64,000 nt of DNA from CAVXJN01 sp963773585 (lineage in GTDB: Bacteria > Pseudomonadota > Gammaproteobacteria > JASBUN01): contig CAVZBR010000005.1 in the NCBI GenBank assembly GCA_963773585.1, positions 124,001 through 188,000 of the forward strand, given 5' to 3'. Made by a program: the position numbers and the translations under genes. Position 1 is the stretch's first letter. Every line of letters starts with the position of its first letter. A model generated the notes under the pieces. It was not told where the DNA came from. It did not search any database and saw only the letters and a program-made list of their open reading frames with translations. Below are positions 27,999 through 36,899 of the stretch, piece by piece.

Positions 27999-28172
27999 AT
28001 GTATTTACTGGACAACCTCGCGGAACGCCGCATCGTTGAGGCGCTGGAGCGCGGCGATTTTGACCACTTGCCGGGAGCCGGCAAGCCGCTGACGCTGGAC
28101 GAGCTTGTTGGACGACCTTACAGGGTATCTGGCGTCCACCGTCGGCCGGGTGGCCGATGTGTGAAATTGTGA
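27999..28172 (+). CDS. Shortened DUF1992 (DnaJC28 conserved-domain) ORF, probable remnant
   Basis: The 57-codon ORF starts MYLLDNLAERRI and continues EALERGDFDHLPGAGKPL, clearly the N-terminal half of DUF1992 proteins such as E. coli YhdN (about 120 residues). After LTLDEL the family consensus (VPPELRxxYRxLKNAG) is lost and the frame runs through unrelated sequence to a stop inside the next gene. It therefore lacks more than half the domain. Either the 3' part was deleted when the downstream kinase gene was joined here, or it is a genuine short form. It overlaps the kinase start by 16 nt. Confidence 0.6.
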   Translation: MYLLDNLAERRIVEALERGDFDHLPGAGKPLTLDELVGRPYRVSGVHRRPGGRCVKL

Positions 28173-29974
28173 CTGCAGCGCCCACATCGGCAGACGACAC
28201 CGCCGCAATCCTTCACGAACAGGTGCGGCTGCTCTACCACCAAGTGCTCCCTGGGCTACTCGCTACGCTGTTCAACGGCACCGTGGTCGTGCTCGTGTTG
28301 TGGTCTGTGCAGCCCGCATCACAGTTGCTGGCATGGTGGAGTGTACTCACGCTGCTTACCCTGGCCCGCGCATATGGCCTGATGCGCTACCGACGCGACA
28401 CGCGGGTCGAGGAACATACCCGTTTGTGGCTTTGGCGTTTCGCCATGGGCGCGTTCGCGGTGGGCGCGTGCTGGGGGGCTGTCGGCACAATCCTGTTCCC
28501 CGCGGACCGTCCCGGCTACCAGATGTTTCTGCTGACCGTGCTCGCGGGAATGTCCGCCGGGGCTGTGCCGCTGTTTGGCTCGGTATGGTCGGTTTACGCG
28601 GCCTACATAGCGCCGATGCTGTTGCCGACGGTCGGCTGGCTCCTGAGTAGGGAAGACAACATCCACAATTACATCGGCTTGATGGTATTGGTCTACACCG
28701 CCGTCGTGCTCGGCAGTGCGGCGCGGATCGCGGGCAACATCAAATCGTCGCTGCGTCTGCGCTTCGAACGACTGCACTTGGTCGAACGTTTATCCCAATC
28801 GAAGCGCGAGCTGGAGCAGACCAATGCGCAATTGCAGCGCGAGGGGCAGCGGCGAAACCGCGCGCAACTAAAACTCCTCGAGAGCAATCGCTTCCTGCGA
28901 CGGATCATGGATAGTGCCCAAGAGGGGATCTTCGTCTTGGACCGGGACGGGCACATTACGCGAATCAACCAATTCCTGGCGGACTTGGCACAACAGCCAT
29001 CGGCGCAGCTTATGGGCACTTTGTTTGCCAGCCTGTTTCCGGGAATCAATCAGACGGCGCTGGCGGCAACGTTCGAACGGGTGATGCAGCACGGTGAAAC
29101 CAGCCGCTGCGACGATTTGGAACTGCGCGCCGCGGACGGCTCAACGCGCAGCTTGAGCGTGAGCATTGCGCCGCTCATGGACGGCCCACAAGTTACGGCC
29201 ATGGTCGGGGTGGCACGGGACGTCACCAAGCAGCGCGAGCTGGAACGCATGAAGGAAGACTTCATCTCCACCGTCAGCCACGAATTGCGCACGCCTTTGA
29301 CATCCATCCGCGGCGCGCTGGGCCTGGTAAACCGCACAGCGTCGGCGGACTTGAAGGAACAGACACGTTCGTTGCTTGCAATCGCCGACAGCAATAGCGA
29401 ACGCTTGTTGCGTCTGATCGATGACTTGCTGGACCTGCAGCGGCTCACGCTCACCCGCATGCGCTTCGTCTTCTCTCGACAGGAGCTGACGCCTATGGTC
29501 GAACACGCAGTGGATATCAACCGAACGTTCGCACAGCAATACAGCGTTGAATACAGGCTCGAATCGCTGGTCGGCTCAACGATGGTCCGCGTGGACCGAG
29601 ACCGGTTTGTCCAAATCATGACCAATCTGCTTTCCAATGCCGCGAAGTTCTCAAGCCCAAACTCGGAAGTCAGGATTACGATCGAGAACGTGGAATTCGG
29701 TGTTCGCATCTCGGTCCAGGACAGCGGCCCCGGTATACCGGCCGAATTCGGGCATCGGATTTTTCAACGCTTTGAGCAAGTCGACGGTTCCGATTCCCGC
29801 CGCAAAGGCGGCACAGGCCTGGGCCTGAATATCAGCAAGTCTTTGATCGAAGCGATGAACGGGCGGATCGGCTTTTACAGCGACTTGGGACGGGGCTCGA
29901 CGTTCTATGTCGAACTGCCGCGGGAGCAGAATACGGTCGTGATGGAACACAAAGCGAACAACAGAGAGAATTAA
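28157..29974 (+). CDS. Membrane sensor histidine kinase with PAS domain
   Basis: This 605-residue kinase has six or seven hydrophobic helices in the first 200 residues (MASE-like membrane sensor region). A coiled coil (about 200-240), a PAS domain (about 245-360), HisKA with phospho-acceptor H375 in STVSHELRTPL, and a HATPase domain follow. The ATPase has N-box IMTNLLSNAAKFS, G1 DSGPGIP and G2 GGTGLGL. No receiver or regulator gene is adjacent, so its partner is unknown. It starts inside the shortened DUF1992 ORF. The membrane part lacks a periplasmic domain, which suggests it senses a membrane or cytoplasmic cue. Confidence 0.88.
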   Translation: MCEIVTAAPTSADDTAAILHEQVRLLYHQVLPGLLATLFNGTVVVLVLWSVQPASQLLAWWSVLTLLTLARAYGLMRYRRDTRVEEHTRLWLWRFAMGAFAVGACWGAVGTILFPADRPGYQMFLLTVLAGMSAGAVPLFGSVWSVYAAYIAPMLLPTVGWLLSREDNIHNYIGLMVLVYTAVVLGSAARIAGNIKSSLRLRFERLHLVERLSQSKRELEQTNAQLQREGQRRNRAQLKLLESNRFLRRIMDSAQEGIFVLDRDGHITRINQFLADLAQQPSAQLMGTLFASLFPGINQTALAATFERVMQHGETSRCDDLELRAADGSTRSLSVSIAPLMDGPQVTAMVGVARDVTKQRELERMKEDFISTVSHELRTPLTSIRGALGLVNRTASADLKEQTRSLLAIADSNSERLLRLIDDLLDLQRLTLTRMRFVFSRQELTPMVEHAVDINRTFAQQYSVEYRLESLVGSTMVRVDRDRFVQIMTNLLSNAAKFSSPNSEVRITIENVEFGVRISVQDSGPGIPAEFGHRIFQRFEQVDGSDSRRKGGTGLGLNISKSLIEAMNGRIGFYSDLGRGSTFYVELPREQNTVVMEHKANNREN

Positions 29975-29991
29975 ATCTCGCGACGGGCGGA

Positions 29992-30861
29992 TTACGCCGC
30001 CTGCAGTTCCAACACCCCGTCAGCGAATTGGACATTGAAGCCCCGCGCACTGGCTTCCCACGGCGCCTCCAAGCGCTCGCCCGGAAAGCAGGCGATCGCA
30101 TTCTGGACACGGAGCCGTCTGCCTTCGATTTCGATCTGGAAAGGATGCCTGCGCGCTGCGGTGCCGTGGATGAACCGATAGGCACGCCGTGCCGACCATT
30201 GCGCGGGAACCACGAAGTCTCCAGCGCGGGGCATCGGATAGTAACTGCCGGCGCCCGCGTCTTGTGAATCTGCACGGTAGGTGTCGTCCTGACACGCGCG
30301 CAGCCATCGGGCCAGCAGAGCGCCGCTCAAAGCCGCGAGGGCGACACTCAAGGTGTATTCGGTATCCTCGATATCGATTACCAGCCTCTGTTGGTCGACG
30401 ACCGGCCCGGCGTCGAGTTCCGCACGCAACGCGTGCATCGTGATACCAGTCTCGTCTACGCCTTGGCGCAACTGCCAGAACAGCGGCGCCGGCCCCCGAA
30501 AAGCCGGCAACAGGGAAGGGTGCAGGTTAAAAGCACCCTTTGGATAGGCATCGAGAACGCTGTCGGGCAACCGCCATGGCCAGCAGGCGCTCAACAGCAC
30601 ATCGCAGTCGTGCTCTGCAAGGCGCGCGGACCATTCGCGCGTGACCGCTACAAGTGGTATTCCATATTTACGGGCGAGCTGCGCGCAAGTCACCGTGGGA
30701 CGTTCGACGGGCAATTCCAACGGGCTCGCCGCCGGCCCCAATAAATGCGCAGGTACTGCGACCTGGTGCGGCGCAGAGCCGCTGTCAATCAGCCATTGCA
30801 GCGGCCCCGTGGACAAAGGTCCAGCCATGCCGAGAAACAGGACCTTCGGATTGCAGTTCAC
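29992..30861 (-). CDS. Formyltransferase family protein (Fmt-like paralog)
   Basis: This 289-residue protein has the folate-dependent formyltransferase core with the catalytic Asn-His pair in FNLHPSLLPAFRGPAPLFW and the Asp in AELDAGPVV. A C-terminal OB-like region contains AYRFIHG. It is shorter than typical Fmt (about 310-320), and its N-terminal nucleotide-binding segment (VLFLGMAGPLSTGPL) differs from Fmt. I therefore call the family, not the substrate: initiator Met-tRNA, an amino sugar or another amine are possible. It starts at GTG overlapping the deformylase stop (GTGA), so the two are coupled. Confidence 0.7.
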   Translation of the reverse strand: MNCNPKVLFLGMAGPLSTGPLQWLIDSGSAPHQVAVPAHLLGPAASPLELPVERPTVTCAQLARKYGIPLVAVTREWSARLAEHDCDVLLSACWPWRLPDSVLDAYPKGAFNLHPSLLPAFRGPAPLFWQLRQGVDETGITMHALRAELDAGPVVDQQRLVIDIEDTEYTLSVALAALSGALLARWLRACQDDTYRADSQDAGAGSYYPMPRAGDFVVPAQWSARRAYRFIHGTAARRHPFQIEIEGRRLRVQNAIACFPGERLEAPWEASARGFNVQFADGVLELQAA

Positions 30862-31442
30862 AGGGCGCCGGGTTCATCCGCCGCTTTCTCCGGCGCCCGC
30901 TCGGCGGTCGCGGCCGACGGGGCGGCCCCTGCGTCCTGCAGGGCGTCGACAAACCCGAACGACTGCCAGTCCCGAATGCGGCTTGGATATAATATTCCGT
31001 TCAGGTGATCACATTCGTGCTGGATCACCCGGGCGTGAAAACCGTTCACCTGCCGCTCGATCAAGTGCCCGTCAAGGTCGTATGCGCGATAGCGGATGCA
31101 GTCGGGCCGGTCGACGCGGCCGCGCATGCCGGGCACGCTCAGACAACCTTCCCAGTCGCTGCCGAATTGGTCTCCGACGATTTCGATTTCAGGGTTGATC
31201 AAAACAGTATCGGGCAGGATTTCGCAGTGGGCGCGCGCCGCGCTCGACTGCAACCCAAACACTACCACCCGTGCCGATATCCCGATCTGCGGAGCAGCAA
31301 GGCCGCAACCGCCCGCGGCCCGCATGGTCTCGAACATATCGGCGATCAGCTCAGTGAGTTCGGGTGTCGAAAACCGGACCACGGGCGCGGCCACTTGGAA
31401 TAGCCGACGATCGCCCATACGCAGTACAGTGTGGACCGTCAT
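30858..31442 (-). CDS. def: Peptide deformylase
   Basis: This 194-residue metalloprotease removes formyl groups from nascent N-termini. All three signature motifs are intact: GCGLAAPQIG, EGCLSVPG (metal Cys) and QHECDHLNG (metal His residues and catalytic Glu). A 25-residue Ala/Glu-rich tail follows. ATG 31442 is chosen because GGAGG is about 11 nt upstream; a GTG 12 nt earlier overlaps that site. It is upstream of and overlaps a formyltransferase-family gene, echoing def-fmt operons. Its partner is atypical, so this may be a paralogous pair. Confidence 0.93.
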   Translation of the reverse strand: MTVHTVLRMGDRRLFQVAAPVVRFSTPELTELIADMFETMRAAGGCGLAAPQIGISARVVVFGLQSSAARAHCEILPDTVLINPEIEIVGDQFGSDWEGCLSVPGMRGRVDRPDCIRYRAYDLDGHLIERQVNGFHARVIQHECDHLNGILYPSRIRDWQSFGFVDALQDAGAAPSAATAERAPEKAADEPGAL

Positions 31443-31764
31443 ATGCGTAACCACCTCCGATCGAATGAAAATAGTGCCTAGGAGTCTGTCCGAGTAATGA
31501 TGACGCTACTGCGGCGGTATTCTTTCGGGCCAAAGTTCCGATCCTGCTCGCCACAGAGCGCCCACTATGTTCCTCGAAGGATCGAAGATTCGGCCTCGAC
31601 ACCCCACGCGCCTCGCGACGCGCAGATTACTCGGTCAGGCTCCTAGCCCGGACTCAGGCCGTCGCCAGTCAAATGCCGCGACAAAACACCATAACCCGAT
31701 TGGCAACGGCGGCCCAGATCATCCAGGCTATGCAACATTATCCACCAACGGCAAAGCGAGCACC
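31443..31764. other. Divergent intergenic region, def / lon
   Basis: About 320 bp. The lon frame remains open back to 31567, but that stretch shows no Lon homology. I looked for a heat-shock (sigma-32) type promoter and saw none that I would defend. Confidence 0.4.
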
Positions 31765-34203
31765 ATGAACGACCAGCACGGCCAGCATGATGACGCAGAT
31801 CTCGAGTCCAACTCCGAAGTCGAGTCCGACGACCGCGACCAGGAGCCCGGCCGCCAAGCCTCGGGGCTGGTCATACCGAGTGAAATCCTGCCGAACACGC
31901 TACATTTGATTCCCGTCTCGGGCAGACCGTTTTTCCCTGCTCAGGTCATGCCGGTGGTGGTCCACGCCGAGCGATGGCTGGATACCGTACAGAAAATCGG
32001 CGAAACCGCGCACCACATGGCGGGCCTGTGCCTGGTCCAGTCGGATGACTCGGACAACGCTTCGCCGGACGATTTCTTCACCACCGGCACCGCAGTGCGT
32101 ATGCACCACCCGGGAAAGGTCGACGGTCGCGTGCAATTCATCGCCGAAGGCGTGAAGCGGTTTCGGATCACTAAATGGATTTCCCGCGAGCCGCCGTTTC
32201 TGGCGCAGGTCGAATATCCCGAGGAACCGGAGGAGAACCCCGACGAGCTGCGTGCATACGCTTTGGCGATCATCAACACCATCAAGGAGTTGATGCCCCT
32301 CAATCCGCTCTACAGTGAAGAGCTCAAGTCTTTTCTGGAGCATTTCAGCCCCAACGAGCCGTCAATCCTTGCGGATTTCGCTGCCAGCATCACATCCTCG
32401 CCGCGCGAGGAATTGCAGACCGTACTGGACACAGTGCCGGTGAAGCGGCGCATGGAGAAAGTGCTGGTTCTGCTCAAGAAGGAAGTGGAAGTCGCGCGCA
32501 TCCAGACCCAGATCCGCAAGCGCGTCGAAGAAAACATGTCGGAGCAGCAGCGCAAGTTCTTTTTGCGCGAACAACTCAAGCAGATTCAAAAGGAACTCGG
32601 GATTGCCAAGGACGATCGCACCGCCGACGTGGATACGTTTCGCGAGCGGCTCGAAGGACTCGAGTTGCCAGACGGGGCCGCCAAACGGATCGACGAAGAA
32701 TTGACCAAGTTGTCGATTCTGGAAGCGGGCTCGCCCGAGTATGCCGTCACTCGGAATTATCTCGATGTCTTGACTTCACTGCCCTGGGGCAAGTATTCCG
32801 CGGACAAGCTCGATCTGAAGCGGGCCCGCGAGATACTGGACCGCGACCATGACGGTCTCGAGGATGTGAAGCAGCGTATTATCGAATTCCTCGCCATCGG
32901 CGTTTTCAAACGCGAGATCGCCGGCTCGATTTTGTTATTGGTCGGTCCGCCGGGCGTCGGCAAGACTTCCATCGGGCGTTCGATCGCCGATGCGCTGGGG
33001 CGCGAATTCTACCGCTTCAGTGTCGGTGGCATGCGCGACGAAGCGGAGATCAAGGGGCACCGGCGCACCTATATTGGCGCCATGCCCGGCAAGTTCGTGC
33101 AAGCCATCCGCGAAGCCAACGTTGCCAACCCGGTGGTGATGCTCGACGAGTTGGACAAGGTCGGAGCCTCCTATCATGGCGATCCCGCCTCGGCGCTGCT
33201 GGAAGTGCTCGATCCGGAGCAGAACCGTGACTTTCTCGACCACTACCTGGACGTGCGTTTCGACTTGTCGAAAGTATTGTTCATCTGCACCGCCAACCAG
33301 CTCGATACCATTCCCGCGCCGTTACTCGATCGCATGGAGATCATTCGTCTCGCCGGCTACATCACGGAGGAAAAGCTGGCCATCGCCAAGCATCATCTCT
33401 GGAGTCGCCAGCTGGATCGAGCGGGGCTCAAATCGAAGCAGTTGAAAATTTCAGATGCGGCGTTGCGCCATTTGATCGACGGTTACGCCCGTGAAGCCGG
33501 GGTTCGCAATCTGGAAAAACAACTGGGGCGCATCGTTCGCAAAGCAGTCGTACGGCTGTTGGGCGGCGAAAAAGAACCGATCCGCGTCGGCGTTAAGGAG
33601 TTGGAAGAATATCTCGGCGCACCGTTTTTCCGTCCCGAGAAGACCATTCGCGGCGTCGGCGTGGGCACCGGCTTGGCTTGGACCGCAATGGGCGGCGCGA
33701 CGCTCGCGGTCGAGGCAAGCCTGGTGCACACCAAAAACCGGGGGTTCAAGCTCACGGGCAAACTGGGCGAGGTGATGCGCGAGTCCGCCGAGATCGCCTA
33801 CAGCTATATTGCGGCCAACTTGAAAACCTACGATGGCGATCCCAGCTTCTTCGACCGCAGCTTCGTCCACTTGCACGTGCCGGAAGGCGCAACGCCCAAA
33901 GACGGGCCCAGCGCCGGCGTCACCATGGCGACAGCGTTGCTGTCCCTGGCGCGCAAGGAAAAGATCGACCGGCCGCTGGCGATGACCGGCGAGCTGACTT
34001 TGACCGGTCAAGTGCTGCCGGTCGGTGGCATTCGGGAAAAAGTCATCGCGGCACGCCGCAGCAAGATCTTCGAACTGATCCTGCCGGAAGCCAATCAGCG
34101 GGACTTCGTCGAATTGCCCGACCACATCCGTGACGGCATCGAGGTGCATTTCGTGAAGCATTTCCGCGACGTGAAACGCGCGGTGTTCGATCAGGACGAA
34201 TAG
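31765..34203 (+). CDS. lon: ATP-dependent protease Lon
   Basis: This is a protein of about 812 residues. An acidic, low-complexity N-terminus (first 35 residues) precedes the LAN substrate-binding domain (LIPVSGRPFFPAQVMPV). The AAA+ domain has Walker A GPPGVGKTS near 394 and the FSVGGMRDEAEIKGHRRTYIGAMPGK stretch. The C-terminal protease has catalytic Ser in KDGPSAGV (near 716) and Lys in IREKVIAARR (near 758). ATG 31765 is chosen because homology starts just after it; the acidic start (EVESDDRDQEPG) is longer than in E. coli Lon. It degrades misfolded and regulatory proteins in the cytoplasm. Confidence 0.93.
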   Translation: MNDQHGQHDDADLESNSEVESDDRDQEPGRQASGLVIPSEILPNTLHLIPVSGRPFFPAQVMPVVVHAERWLDTVQKIGETAHHMAGLCLVQSDDSDNASPDDFFTTGTAVRMHHPGKVDGRVQFIAEGVKRFRITKWISREPPFLAQVEYPEEPEENPDELRAYALAIINTIKELMPLNPLYSEELKSFLEHFSPNEPSILADFAASITSSPREELQTVLDTVPVKRRMEKVLVLLKKEVEVARIQTQIRKRVEENMSEQQRKFFLREQLKQIQKELGIAKDDRTADVDTFRERLEGLELPDGAAKRIDEELTKLSILEAGSPEYAVTRNYLDVLTSLPWGKYSADKLDLKRAREILDRDHDGLEDVKQRIIEFLAIGVFKREIAGSILLLVGPPGVGKTSIGRSIADALGREFYRFSVGGMRDEAEIKGHRRTYIGAMPGKFVQAIREANVANPVVMLDELDKVGASYHGDPASALLEVLDPEQNRDFLDHYLDVRFDLSKVLFICTANQLDTIPAPLLDRMEIIRLAGYITEEKLAIAKHHLWSRQLDRAGLKSKQLKISDAALRHLIDGYAREAGVRNLEKQLGRIVRKAVVRLLGGEKEPIRVGVKELEEYLGAPFFRPEKTIRGVGVGTGLAWTAMGGATLAVEASLVHTKNRGFKLTGKLGEVMRESAEIAYSYIAANLKTYDGDPSFFDRSFVHLHVPEGATPKDGPSAGVTMATALLSLARKEKIDRPLAMTGELTLTGQVLPVGGIREKVIAARRSKIFELILPEANQRDFVELPDHIRDGIEVHFVKHFRDVKRAVFDQDE

Positions 34204-34209
34204 CTGTTA

Positions 34210-34225
34210 CCGCAGGCGCCTGCGG
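34210..34225. terminator. Palindrome CCGCAGGCGCCTGCGG after lon
   Basis: A perfect 16-bp palindrome begins 7 nt after the lon stop and can fold as a 6-bp GC stem with a 4-nt loop. It is followed by CCGTTT, so the T-tract is poor. It is a likely weak lon terminator or 3'-end stabiliser. Confidence 0.45.
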
Positions 34226-34486
34226 CCGTTTCCATGCATTCGAGTCGACAGATGTATCCCTCATGATACGGGCCATGAAGATGCTCGGCTGTGGACCAGG
34301 TTGGGTGGGACCTGGCGTTCGCCGGCTGATCCGAAAGCCGGTGTTCATCGCATGAACAGCGCCCGGCCCCAATGTCCCCAAAGGATTGGGCATTGGGCGA
34401 AACGGGCCTCGCAGTCGAAGTTCCCCAAAAGAACGAAGCGCCCCATCGCGGGCTCATCCGCACATCCAGCATCGACACCCTGTGAC

Positions 34487-34529
34487 TTGCTCTAGGTCAA
34501 GGCGCCCGCACGCGCACAGCACATATAGT
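34487..34529 (+). promoter_or_regulatory. Candidate FNR/DNR-type class II promoter of the nos operon
   Basis: TTGCTCTAGGTCAA (34487-34500) matches the TTGAT-N4-ATCAA box with one change per half; with flanking bases the outer CTTG...CAAG and central CTAG are symmetric. A -10-like TATAGT lies at 34524-34529. A start site 7 nt beyond it puts the box centre near -42.5, very close to the -41.5 typical of FNR-family activation. The family is inferred: FNR, DNR and NNR share similar boxes. Confidence 0.6.
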
Positions 34530-34615
34530 CGCTATTGCAACGGAAGCAGTTCTGGGCTCGCGGGTCTGACCGAATATACTGCTGAAACTGTTTGTGGAGA
34601 AGGAGCTATCGCCCA

Positions 34616-36880
34616 GTGAAACTGACTGCCTCGTCGACAGACACCCGCCGCGCCCGCTGGTGGATCGCGTCTCTCGCGGTGTTTTTTGCATTGGCGCTAC
34701 GGGCCATCGCCGCATCCGCCGGGTTTGCCGACGAGTATCCGGCCGCCCATACCATCTTTCCCGACGCGGATCGGATCGGTGAACTGGAAGGCAAACCTCC
34801 GGCGGCATCGGTGTACAAAGGTGACCAGGTCGTGGGCTATGTGTTCGACACCAGCCAGGTGGTGAATATCCCCGCATATTCGGGAAAGCCGGTGCGGATG
34901 CTGATCGGGATAGACACCGATGGTGTGATCCGCGGCGTGAAGGTTCTGGAACATCACGAACCCATCTTATTGATCGGCATCCCCGAGACTTCGTTATTCC
35001 GGTTCGTGGACCAGTACGTCGGCAAGTCGGTGCACGATCGAATCAAGGTGGGTGCCGGAAAGCGGGAAGGGCACGTAAACGTGGACGCCATCACGGGCGC
35101 GACGGTAACGGTGATCGTGGTCAACCGCACGATCATGCGCGCTGTACACAAAGTTGCCGTGTCTCGAGGCATCCTCAAGCCGACCCAAGCCGAGACCGCG
35201 CCACCGGCAACCGTGCGCACCGACGTATTTCAACAAGCCGATTGGAAATACCTGACGGGTAACGGTTCGATTCGCCGCATGCTGCTGTCGGTGGAAGACG
35301 TTGACAAGGCGTTTGTCGGCACCGAAGCCGAAGGACGCGGAAAGGAGAAAGGCATTTGTGTCGAAACTGCCGCCGGCAAGCGCTGCGATGTATTCGAAGA
35401 TCTCTACTACGCCTACCTCAATGCGCCGACCATCGGCCGCAATCTGCTCGGTGAGAGCCAATACAACTGGTTGATGTCGCAACTCAAACCCGGCGAGCAT
35501 GCAATCGCGGTGCTGGCCAATGGCGTCTATTCGTTCAAGGGTTCGGGTTATGTGCGCGGCGGCATTTTTGATCGCGTCCAGATCTCGCAAGGCGACCAGA
35601 CCATCAATTTCCACGACCTGGATTACTATCGACTGAGCGACATCTTCGTCTCGGGCGCACCGGATTTCAAAGAAATGGCGATCTTTGTGATCCGTGACAA
35701 TTACCAATTCAACCCTGGCGCCGAATGGTCCATATCCCTGTTGATTCGGCGTGCCACCGGCCCGCTCACCAGTGTCTTTACGACCTTCAGCAGCAATTAC
35801 GAGATACCGGAGGCCTACGTCGACCAGCCGCCACCGCCACGCGTGGAACCGATTGAGGAAGAGCCAATGTGGGTCGCGGTGTGGAGGGAAAAAACCTTCC
35901 AGATCGCGGTACTCGTGGCCGGCCTCGTGGTGTTGACGTTGATCATGGTGCTGCAGGATTGGCTGGTACGTTATCCGCGGCTCACCGTTTATCTTCGCAA
36001 TGGATTCTTAGTCTACACGCTGCTCGTGATCGGCTGGTACATGCTGGGACAGTTGTCGATCGTGAACGTCCTCACGTTCGTGAACTCCTTAATTCAGGGG
36101 TTCAGCTGGGATACCTTCCTGATCGATCCGATCATGTTCATCCTGTGGGGCTTCGTGGCGGTGACCCTGCTGCTCTGGGGGCGCGGCGTGTTTTGCGGTT
36201 GGCTGTGTCCGTTCGGAGCGCTACAGAAACTCGTCAACCAGGCCGCACAGAAGCTGCGGATACGCCAGTGGCAGTTTCCGAGCCTGGTTCACGATCGCCT
36301 GTGGGCACTGAAATACGTAATCCTGCTGCTCCTGTTCGGCATATCGCTCGGCTCGATGGGAACTGCGGAGCGATACGCCGAAGTCGAACCGTTCAAGACC
36401 GCGATCACCCTGCATTTCGATCGCCAATGGCCGTTCGTGTTGTATGCAGCCGGCCTGGTTGTGGTATCGATCTTCAACTGCAAATTCTACTGCAAATACC
36501 TATGCCCACTGGGAGCCGCCCTGGCCGTGCCAGCGCGTCTTCGTATTTTCGACTGGCTGCGCCGGCGCAAGGAATGCGGCAAGCCGTGCCAGATCTGCGC
36601 GCGCGAATGCGAAATCCAGGCGATTCACGATACCGGTGAAATCAACGCCAACGAATGCCACTACTGTCTGGATTGCCAGGTTACGTACTGGGACAACCAC
36701 AAATGCCCGCCGCTGGTGGAAAAGCGGAAACGGCACGAAAAAGCAGCACGGGCTCGCCAATCCGTACGTTGGATGGAAAAGGAACTGGGTGCCGATGCCG
36801 GTCTTGAAGAAATTCCCGTAGAGATCGGGAGCAAGGCAAACGCGGGAGACTCGTCAGCCCGTCAATCGGATCGATCTTGA
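34616..36880 (+). CDS. nosR: NosR, flavin/iron-sulfur membrane protein for nitrous oxide reduction
   Basis: NosR donates electrons to and supports expression of NosZ. This 754-residue protein has an N-terminal membrane anchor and signal region, then a periplasmic FMN-binding domain with the flavinylation motif DAITGATVT (residues 157-165). Five or six transmembrane helices follow, with FCGWLCPFGALQ and FCKYLCPLGAALAV cysteine motifs. A cytoplasmic ferredoxin-like end has CGKPCQICARECEIQAI and CHYCLDCQVTYW. GTG 34616 is preferred (AAGGAG 10 nt before); an earlier TTG has no site. First gene of the nos operon. The FMN must be attached by an ApbE enzyme; one is encoded at 59.9 kb. Confidence 0.95.
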   Translation: MKLTASSTDTRRARWWIASLAVFFALALRAIAASAGFADEYPAAHTIFPDADRIGELEGKPPAASVYKGDQVVGYVFDTSQVVNIPAYSGKPVRMLIGIDTDGVIRGVKVLEHHEPILLIGIPETSLFRFVDQYVGKSVHDRIKVGAGKREGHVNVDAITGATVTVIVVNRTIMRAVHKVAVSRGILKPTQAETAPPATVRTDVFQQADWKYLTGNGSIRRMLLSVEDVDKAFVGTEAEGRGKEKGICVETAAGKRCDVFEDLYYAYLNAPTIGRNLLGESQYNWLMSQLKPGEHAIAVLANGVYSFKGSGYVRGGIFDRVQISQGDQTINFHDLDYYRLSDIFVSGAPDFKEMAIFVIRDNYQFNPGAEWSISLLIRRATGPLTSVFTTFSSNYEIPEAYVDQPPPPRVEPIEEEPMWVAVWREKTFQIAVLVAGLVVLTLIMVLQDWLVRYPRLTVYLRNGFLVYTLLVIGWYMLGQLSIVNVLTFVNSLIQGFSWDTFLIDPIMFILWGFVAVTLLLWGRGVFCGWLCPFGALQKLVNQAAQKLRIRQWQFPSLVHDRLWALKYVILLLLFGISLGSMGTAERYAEVEPFKTAITLHFDRQWPFVLYAAGLVVVSIFNCKFYCKYLCPLGAALAVPARLRIFDWLRRRKECGKPCQICARECEIQAIHDTGEINANECHYCLDCQVTYWDNHKCPPLVEKRKRHEKAARARQSVRWMEKELGADAGLEEIPVEIGSKANAGDSSARQSDRS

Positions 36881-36899
36881 TCCTAGCAGGAGGTTCATC

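Larger units (their letters stand above)
34204..34615. other. lon-nosR intergenic region
   Basis: About 410 bp. It contains a 16-bp perfect palindrome right after lon and an FNR-like promoter near the right end. Between them (34230-34480) I see only short imperfect inverted repeats and no ORF worth calling. Confidence 0.6.

Noticed and set aside
31567..31764. N-terminal extension of Lon from an upstream ATG
   Set aside because: The extra 66 residues show no Lon homology and lack a ribosome site; the ATG at 31765 is closer to the conserved domain.
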